A stretch of DNA of 5,989 nucleotides, taken from positions 1-5,989 of the forward strand of contig DAOVQV010000111.1 of NCBI GenBank assembly GCA_030628445.1. The letters run 5' to 3'. Within the stretch, counting starts at the first letter, position 1, and each line of letters begins with the position of its first letter. Made by a program: the position numbers and the translations under genes. Shown piece after piece: positions 1 through 3,957 of the stretch. The DNA is from Phycisphaerae bacterium (GTDB lineage Bacteria > Planctomycetota > Phycisphaerae > SM23-33). The notes under the pieces are model-generated. The model saw only the letters and a program-made list of their open reading frames with translations, made no database searches and was not told the origin of the DNA.

Positions 1-231
1 CACCTCCCGCTTTGCATGGCCAAGACGCACCTGTCGCTATCGCACGACCCTGCGCTTAAGGGAGTCCCGAAGGGGTTCACCGTTCCGGTCAGCGAGGTAC
101 GGGCAGCCGCCGGCGCGGGGTTCCTCTATCCGCTGCTGGGCACCATGCGCACCATGCCGGGCCTGCCCTCCAAGCCCGCCTTTATGGAAGTGGACCTCGA
201 CGGCGACGGTCAGGTGGTGGGGATGTTCTAG
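1..231 (+). CDS. fhs: Formate--tetrahydrofolate ligase, C-terminal fragment (5' end outside window)
   Basis: This is the last 76 residues of formate--tetrahydrofolate ligase, which makes 10-formyltetrahydrofolate from formate, ATP and tetrahydrofolate in cytoplasmic one-carbon metabolism. The frame is open from base 1 and ends in TAG at 229-231. The fragment carries the conserved C-terminal signature of the family: LCMAKTHLSLSHDP, then a GVPKGFTVPV stretch, then GAGFLYPLLGTMRTMPGLP and a final acidic segment ending VVGMF. The ATG at 16 is an internal Met of the CMAKT motif, not a start, because the family is about 550-600 residues long and homology continues upstream of it. Convergent with the nagB-like gene, 118 bp away. 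The nucleotide-binding part is not visible, so overall integrity cannot be judged. Confidence 0.93.
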   Translation, partial: HLPLCMAKTHLSLSHDPALKGVPKGFTVPVSEVRAAAGAGFLYPLLGTMRTMPGLPSKPAFMEVDLDGDGQVVGMF

Positions 232-233
232 GA

Positions 234-310
234 GCAGTTAACGATTGGGTGCGTCTGTTCCAGGGCGAGCCCGCAGAGGCTCCTGGGCGGCACAGACAAG
301 CGTTAAGTGT
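234..310. repeat. Large nested inverted repeat / extended stem-loop between convergent fhs and nagB
   Basis: Four successive complementary arm pairs close on one 6-nt loop: TTAACG (238-243) with CGTTAA (301-306), GTCTGT (253-258) with ACAGAC (292-297), CCAG (260-263) with CTGG (283-286), and GAGCC (267-271) with GGCTC (278-282). That makes 21 Watson-Crick pairs, plus two more (235/309 and 236/308) beyond a G-G mismatch. The arms are separated by bulges, the largest being 9 nt (244-252). An alternative fold also exists: GGGTG (247-251) with CACCC (319-323) plus CTGTT (255-259) with AACAG (314-318). There is no T-run on either side, so it is not a textbook intrinsic terminator, although its place between convergent genes would suit a bidirectional one. 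Structured RNA or a recombination site are alternatives. Confidence 0.55.
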
Positions 311-349
311 TCTAACAGCACCCTGGCCTGTTCTTGCACGTCGGCGCCG

Positions 350-2233
350 TCACTTCGTCAACTGCGCCTCGATGTTGGCGGGGCGGGCGACCGGGTACCG
401 TACGAAGGCCTCGATGGCGTGGTACTCCGGGAGGCCGAGCCGGTCGTACTGGCGGGCCGTCTCCTCGTTACGCTCCTCAGCCCTCTGCCAGAACTCCCTG
501 TCATCATAAGGCCCCGGGAACATCGCCTTGTCCTTCTGGGATTCATGGCGGAAGATGGCGAATCGCTTGTGTTTCAGTTCATCGGGGGACAGAGGCACGG
601 CCATGTCGATCTGATCGGGTTCCCATTCCTGCCACGCCCCACGATACAGCCAAAGCTCGGGCCATTTCCCGGCGCCGGTGTAGATGTCCAGGGCCCTGTG
701 CAGCGCCTCGAAGCACAGCCTGTGCGTACCGTGCGGGTCGGACATGTCGCCGGCGGCGAAGATCATGTCCGCCTTGGTGCTGACCAGGACGTCGGTCACT
801 GCCGCGACGTCGTCCGGGCCGATGTCGAGCTTCTGGACCGTCCCGGTGTTGTAGAAGGGCATGTTGAGGAAGTGCGCTCGATCTTCGGTAAGCCCGCAGT
901 ACTTCACCGCGTTGATCGCCTCGGTCCGGCGGATCAGGCCCTTGATCGCCTGGACCTCCGGCGTGTCGATGTCGCCGGGCTTCTTTGAGTTTAGGAACTG
1001 ATCGATCTGCTGTTGGATCGGTGCGGCCTGGTCGGGCGTCAGGCCGAAGATCTTGGTGAACTCGCGGAAGAATTCCGCGTGGCGCCAGACGTCGTGGTCG
1101 AAGACGCTCAGGTGCCCGCTGGTCATATAGGCCAGGTGGACGTCGTGCCCTTGCTCTATGAGGCGCCTAAGCGTTCCGCCCATGCAGATTACGTCGTCGT
1201 CGGGGTGCGGGCTGAAAACAAGCACGTGTCGGACCGTTCCCTTACCCCCGGGCCAGCCCGTGATGGTGTCCATCATGTGGCGAAAGACGGCGATGTTGAT
1301 GTGATAGGCATCGCCACGAGCGCCCAGCAGGCCCGCCAGCCCGTTCTCGGCGTAATCCTCGTCCGTCAGTTTCAGTATCGGTTTTCGGACCTTCTGCGAG
1401 ATCCATCTGACAGCCCCGCGCTGGAGGGCCTCGTCCCACTGGCACGGGGCGAGGACCCAGGGCGTAGCGACGCGGGTAAGCTTCGCCGCCGCCGCAACGT
1501 CGAGATAGAACCGCACGGCGGGGTGCTCTTGGAGGAAGCTGGCGGCGATCCCGGGCGAGACAGGTTCCTCCACGGCCCGGCGTAGGATGGGGGCCTTGTG
1601 TTCCCCGAAGCCCAGCAGGGCCACTTCGCGGGCCTGAAGGATCGTCCCCACCCCCATGGTAATCGCCATCTTGGGGACGTGATCCTCCCCGAAGAAGTCA
1701 CTGGCGGCGTCCTTGCGTGTGATCTTATCCAGCAGGACCCGCCGTGTTGGGGTCTGTCGGGACGAACCGGGCTCGTTGAATCCGATGTGCCCGCTGCGCC
1801 CGATCCCCAAGATGATCATGTCCAGGCCGCCGACAGCGGCGATTTCCTGTTCATACTGGTGGCAGTGGGCGTCGACTTCGCCCTCGGGTATCTGTCCGGA
1901 GGGGATGTGAATATTCTCCGGGCGGATGTTTACGTGTTTGAAGAAGTTCTCGTGCATCCAGGTGTGATAGGACTGGATGGCACAATGATCGATGGGCCAG
2001 TATTCGTCGAGGTTGAAGCTCACCACGCCTGAAAGGTCCAATCCCTCGCGGCGATGCATCCGCACCAGCTCGCGATAGATGTTGATCGGCGTATTCCCGG
2101 TCGGTAAGCCCACCACGGCCGGGGTGTTTTGGGCGGCCTTGGTGCGGATAAGATCGGCGACGCGGCGCGCGACGGCGTTTGCCGCCTGGCGGTCATCAGC
2201 GAAAATCGACACCGGAACTCGTTCAGGATTCAT
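350..2233 (-). CDS. nagB: Glucosamine-6-phosphate deaminase-like / PIG-L (LmbE) deacetylase fusion protein
   Basis: A 627-residue two-domain cytoplasmic protein. Residues about 1-265 are NagB-like: GLPTGNTP (42-49, sugar-phosphate loop), FNLDEY (73-78, with D76 at the E. coli D72 position) and GHIGFNEPG (148-156, with H149 and E154 matching E. coli H143 and E148). After a linker (about 266-333), residues 334-627 form a PIG-L/LmbE-type deacetylase: SPHPDDDV (341-348) and DPHGTHR (499-505), with H343, D346 and H501 or H504 the likely zinc ligands. The fusion suggests N-deacetylation and deamination of an N-acetylated amino sugar phosphate by one polypeptide; this coupling is inferred. The E. 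coli NagB D141 position is S147 here. ATG at 2231-2233 has AAGG (2242-2245) 8 nt upstream; stop is TGA at 350-352. Divergent from gdh. Similar fusions are known from Bacteroidetes and Planctomycetes, so this is not a chance joining. Confidence 0.92.
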   Translation of the reverse strand: MNPERVPVSIFADDRQAANAVARRVADLIRTKAAQNTPAVVGLPTGNTPINIYRELVRMHRREGLDLSGVVSFNLDEYWPIDHCAIQSYHTWMHENFFKHVNIRPENIHIPSGQIPEGEVDAHCHQYEQEIAAVGGLDMIILGIGRSGHIGFNEPGSSRQTPTRRVLLDKITRKDAASDFFGEDHVPKMAITMGVGTILQAREVALLGFGEHKAPILRRAVEEPVSPGIAASFLQEHPAVRFYLDVAAAAKLTRVATPWVLAPCQWDEALQRGAVRWISQKVRKPILKLTDEDYAENGLAGLLGARGDAYHINIAVFRHMMDTITGWPGGKGTVRHVLVFSPHPDDDVICMGGTLRRLIEQGHDVHLAYMTSGHLSVFDHDVWRHAEFFREFTKIFGLTPDQAAPIQQQIDQFLNSKKPGDIDTPEVQAIKGLIRRTEAINAVKYCGLTEDRAHFLNMPFYNTGTVQKLDIGPDDVAAVTDVLVSTKADMIFAAGDMSDPHGTHRLCFEALHRALDIYTGAGKWPELWLYRGAWQEWEPDQIDMAVPLSPDELKHKRFAIFRHESQKDKAMFPGPYDDREFWQRAEERNEETARQYDRLGLPEYHAIEAFVRYPVARPANIEAQLTK

Positions 2234-2289
2234 CAGAATCGCCTTGTTGGCGGACCACCGGCGAATATCCTATCGGTGGACGAAACCTC

Positions 2290-2319
2290 ATTACATACCG
2301 ATCGGTCGGGCGTTGTCAA
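2290..2319 (-). promoter_or_regulatory. Candidate sigma-70-type promoter of the nagB-like gene
   Basis: Read on the minus strand, a perfect -35 hexamer TTGACA (plus-strand 2314-2319) is followed by TGTAAT (2290-2295, spacer 18) or the overlapping TATGTA (2292-2297, spacer 16). Transcription would start near 2283, leaving about 50 nt of leader before the ATG. That leader could form a 6-bp hairpin from CCACCG (2255-2260) and CGGTGG (2274-2279), just upstream of the ribosome binding site. Planctomycete promoter consensus is poorly defined, so this is a match to the general bacterial pattern only. Confidence 0.5.
2297..2306. promoter_or_regulatory. Perfect 10-bp palindrome, possible operator in the nagB promoter spacer
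   Basis: ACCGATCGGT is a perfect palindrome lying between the proposed -35 and -10 of the nagB-like gene, where a bound repressor would block RNA polymerase. The core ATCGG recurs at 2272-2276 and 2343-2347 inside two copies of CCTATCGG (2269-2276 and 2340-2347). No regulator gene is in the window and I cannot assign the site to a regulator family. Confidence 0.35.
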
Positions 2320-2363
2320 CAAATCCTTATCTCTTGCGGCCTATCGGGCGGCCCGCGGCGCTA

Positions 2364-2390
2364 TTGACTTTGCGCCCCACTTGCGATAAT
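2364..2390 (+). promoter_or_regulatory. Candidate promoter of glutamate dehydrogenase
   Basis: TTGACT (2364-2369) and GATAAT (2385-2390) each match the sigma-70 consensus at five of six positions. The 15-nt spacer is shorter than the usual 16-18, which is the main weakness. Transcription would begin near 2397, giving about 60 nt of leader before the gdh start at 2457. Confidence 0.45.
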
Positions 2391-2442
2391 GGGAACCATG
2401 TTCACCGGCCGCGGCGTCAGTGGGGGCTGGTTCGAATTGCTC

Positions 2443-2447
2443 AGGAG
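2443..2447 (+). promoter_or_regulatory. Ribosome binding site fixing the gdh start
   Basis: AGGAG ends 9 nt before the ATG at 2457. The reading frame stays open upstream to 2079, inside the opposite-strand nagB-like gene. This site, together with the start of recognisable family sequence, selects 2457 over the upstream starts. Confidence 0.8.
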
Positions 2448-2456
2448 AGTTTCGCG

Positions 2457-3716
2457 ATGGCACAGCAAGACGTGTTTGAATTGGCGAAGAAGCTTTTCTA
2501 CCGTTACGCCGAGCCGCTGAATCTTGATGCTCGTTATCCCGGTTGCGACATACTGCGGCGCCTGACCACGCCGGACCGTTCCGTGGAATGCCGCCTCACC
2601 TTCCAACGCGATGATGGAACCATGCAGGTATCCCGCGCCTACCGCGTGCAGTTCAATGACGACCGTGGGCCTTACAAGGGCGGGATTCGTTTTCACCCGA
2701 TCGTCGACTTATCCGAAACCAAGGCGCTGGCGTTCTGGATGTATCTGAAGACGGCTGTGGTGGACATCCCGTTCGGCGGCGCCAAGGGCGGCGTCGCTGT
2801 CGATTATGAATCGCTTTCGCTGGCGGAGAAGGAAAGAGTAACCAAGCGATACGCACTTGTTCTGCGGGATGAGCTTGGTCCGGGCAAGGACATTCCCGCC
2901 CCCGACGTGAACACCTCCCAGCGTGAGATGACTTGGATTCTCGATGCTTGGCGGATGATCCACGGGCGGTACGAGCGGGGGGTGGTTACCGGAAAGCCGA
3001 TCAGCATGGGCGGTTCGCACGGGCGGCGTGGGGCGACCGGGCGTGGGGTGGTAATAACAATCGCCGAGGCCGCAAAGGACATGAACCTTGAACTTCCCGG
3101 CGCCACCGCCGCGGTCCAGGGGTTCGGGAATGTCGGATCGACGGTCGCCAGGCTCTTGCACGAGGCCGGTGTTCGCGTCGTCGGCGTAAATGATGTAGGA
3201 GGGGCGATCGTCAACGCGGACGGTCTTGACATACCCGCGCTGTTGGAGCACGTACAGGCCGGGAAGCCCTTAGCCCAGTTCCCCCGGGGTGAGCAGATCG
3301 ACAGGGACGAGCTGCTGGTTATGGACGTGGATATCCTTGTCCCGGCGGCTCTGGAGAACGCCATCACCGCCGCCAACGCGCCGCGGGTTAAGGCCCACCT
3401 CATCGCCGAAGGCGCAAACGGACCGGTCGCGCCGGACGCGGTGGACATCCTGACCGGCCGCGCGACGCGAGTCATTCCGGACATCCTTTGCAACGCCGGC
3501 GGCGTTACGGTCAGCTACTTCGAGTGGGTCCAGAATCGCCAGGAGTTCTATTGGCCCGAGCAGCGGGTCAATGAGGAATTGCGCCGCGTCATGGTCGGGG
3601 CCTACAGGGATGTGGCGGACCTGGCGGCCCGGGAGAAAATCACCCTCCGCGAGGCGGCGTATCGCATAGCCACCGAGCGAGTCGCGGAAGCGGCCGTCCG
3701 CAGAGGTGTTCAGTAG
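2457..3716 (+). CDS. gdhA: Glutamate dehydrogenase (Glu/Leu/Phe/Val dehydrogenase family)
   Basis: A 419-residue protein, the usual length of the short hexameric glutamate dehydrogenases, which interconvert glutamate with 2-oxoglutarate and ammonium in the cytoplasm. The N-terminal substrate domain has PYKGGIRFHP (72-81, substrate-binding K74), K98, the catalytic lysine K110 in PFGGAKGG (105-112) and the proton-transfer aspartate D150 in PAPDVNT. The dinucleotide-binding domain shows ATGRGV (193-198), the Rossmann loop GFGNVGS (222-228), AEGANGP (318-323 region) and CNAGGVTVSYFEW (345-357). Ser at 353 is typical of glutamate rather than leucine or phenylalanine enzymes. D246 after the second Rossmann strand does not by itself settle NAD versus NADP. 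All expected catalytic residues are present, so it should be active. It is divergent from the nagB-like gene, whose product would release ammonium. No convincing intrinsic terminator follows the TAG at 3714-3716. Confidence 0.96.
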   Translation: MAQQDVFELAKKLFYRYAEPLNLDARYPGCDILRRLTTPDRSVECRLTFQRDDGTMQVSRAYRVQFNDDRGPYKGGIRFHPIVDLSETKALAFWMYLKTAVVDIPFGGAKGGVAVDYESLSLAEKERVTKRYALVLRDELGPGKDIPAPDVNTSQREMTWILDAWRMIHGRYERGVVTGKPISMGGSHGRRGATGRGVVITIAEAAKDMNLELPGATAAVQGFGNVGSTVARLLHEAGVRVVGVNDVGGAIVNADGLDIPALLEHVQAGKPLAQFPRGEQIDRDELLVMDVDILVPAALENAITAANAPRVKAHLIAEGANGPVAPDAVDILTGRATRVIPDILCNAGGVTVSYFEWVQNRQEFYWPEQRVNEELRRVMVGAYRDVADLAAREKITLREAAYRIATERVAEAAVRRGVQ

Positions 3717-3735
3717 AAGTGGTTTCATAACCTGC

Positions 3736-3747
3736 TTCGCCGGCGAA
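3736..3747. repeat. 12-bp perfect palindrome downstream of gdh
   Basis: TTCGCCGGCGAA is self-complementary and lies 20 bp after the gdh stop, next to a small inverted repeat GGTT/AACC (3721-3724 and 3729-3732). The following bases are A-rich on the plus strand, not T-rich, so it does not look like a rho-independent terminator for gdh. It could be a protein-binding site or chance. Confidence 0.4.
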
Positions 3748-3749
3748 AA

Positions 3750-3780
3750 TGTGGGGCGCCGTCTACGACCTGACCTCACA
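3750..3780 (+). other. Possible hairpin in the gdh 3' region
   Basis: TGTGGGG (3750-3756) can pair with CCTCACA (3774-3780) over seven positions, one being a G-U wobble. The 17-nt loop contains a further GTC/GAC pairing. No T-tract follows. It may contribute to transcript-end formation, but support is weak. Confidence 0.25.
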
Positions 3781-3860
3781 CCCCCGCAGCCGCAGCCGTC
3801 GAACGCAGCCACTTGCCAATAAAACGCCAGTAAAACAATAGCTGCCCGTCCCATTGGGTA

Positions 3861-3889
3861 TGAACACGCGGTCGAATCTGTGGTATGAT
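3861..3889 (+). promoter_or_regulatory. Candidate promoter of the beta-helix protein gene
   Basis: TGAACA (3861-3866) and TATGAT (3884-3889) are separated by 17 nt, and TG at 3881-3882 forms an extended -10 (TGnTATGAT). A start near 3896 would leave about 62 nt of leader. The stretch at about 3817-3840 is markedly A-rich, with two TAAAAC copies, and could act as an upstream element although it is somewhat distant. This supports an independent transcription unit rather than read-through from gdh. Confidence 0.55.
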
Positions 3890-3944
3890 AGTTGCGCCCA
3901 AACGTTTGCCTTTTCGCGGATTGGGAGGGCCATTGTATTCAAGC

Positions 3945-3950
3945 GGAGGT
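3945..3950 (+). promoter_or_regulatory. Strong ribosome binding site of the beta-helix gene
   Basis: GGAGGT ends 7 nt before the ATG at 3958. It is the best Shine-Dalgarno match in the window. It fixes the start so that a full signal peptide is encoded, rather than starting at the internal Met codon at 3973. Confidence 0.8.
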
Positions 3951-3957
3951 CTGGCAA

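Noticed and set aside
245..2032. Plus-strand open frames of 247, 190 and 144 codons (245-988, 1013-1585, 1598-2032)
   Set aside because: They are antisense to the nagB-like gene, whose full-length domain structure is clear. Their translations show no family signature.
2079..2456. Upstream extension of the gdh reading frame
   Set aside because: The frame is open, but it overlaps the start of the opposite-strand nagB-like gene and both promoters, and it encodes nothing family-like before 2457. The AGGAG at 2443-2447 fixes the start at 2457.
2398..2520. 40-codon upstream ORF overlapping the gdh start, with its ATG near the predicted transcription start
   Set aside because: It has no proper Shine-Dalgarno and its peptide shows no attenuator-like composition. 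Leaderless translation cannot be excluded, but nothing in the sequence supports it.
3736..3756. Rho-independent terminator after gdh
   Set aside because: The palindrome is followed by AAAATG on the plus strand rather than a T-run, and its stem has almost no room for a loop.
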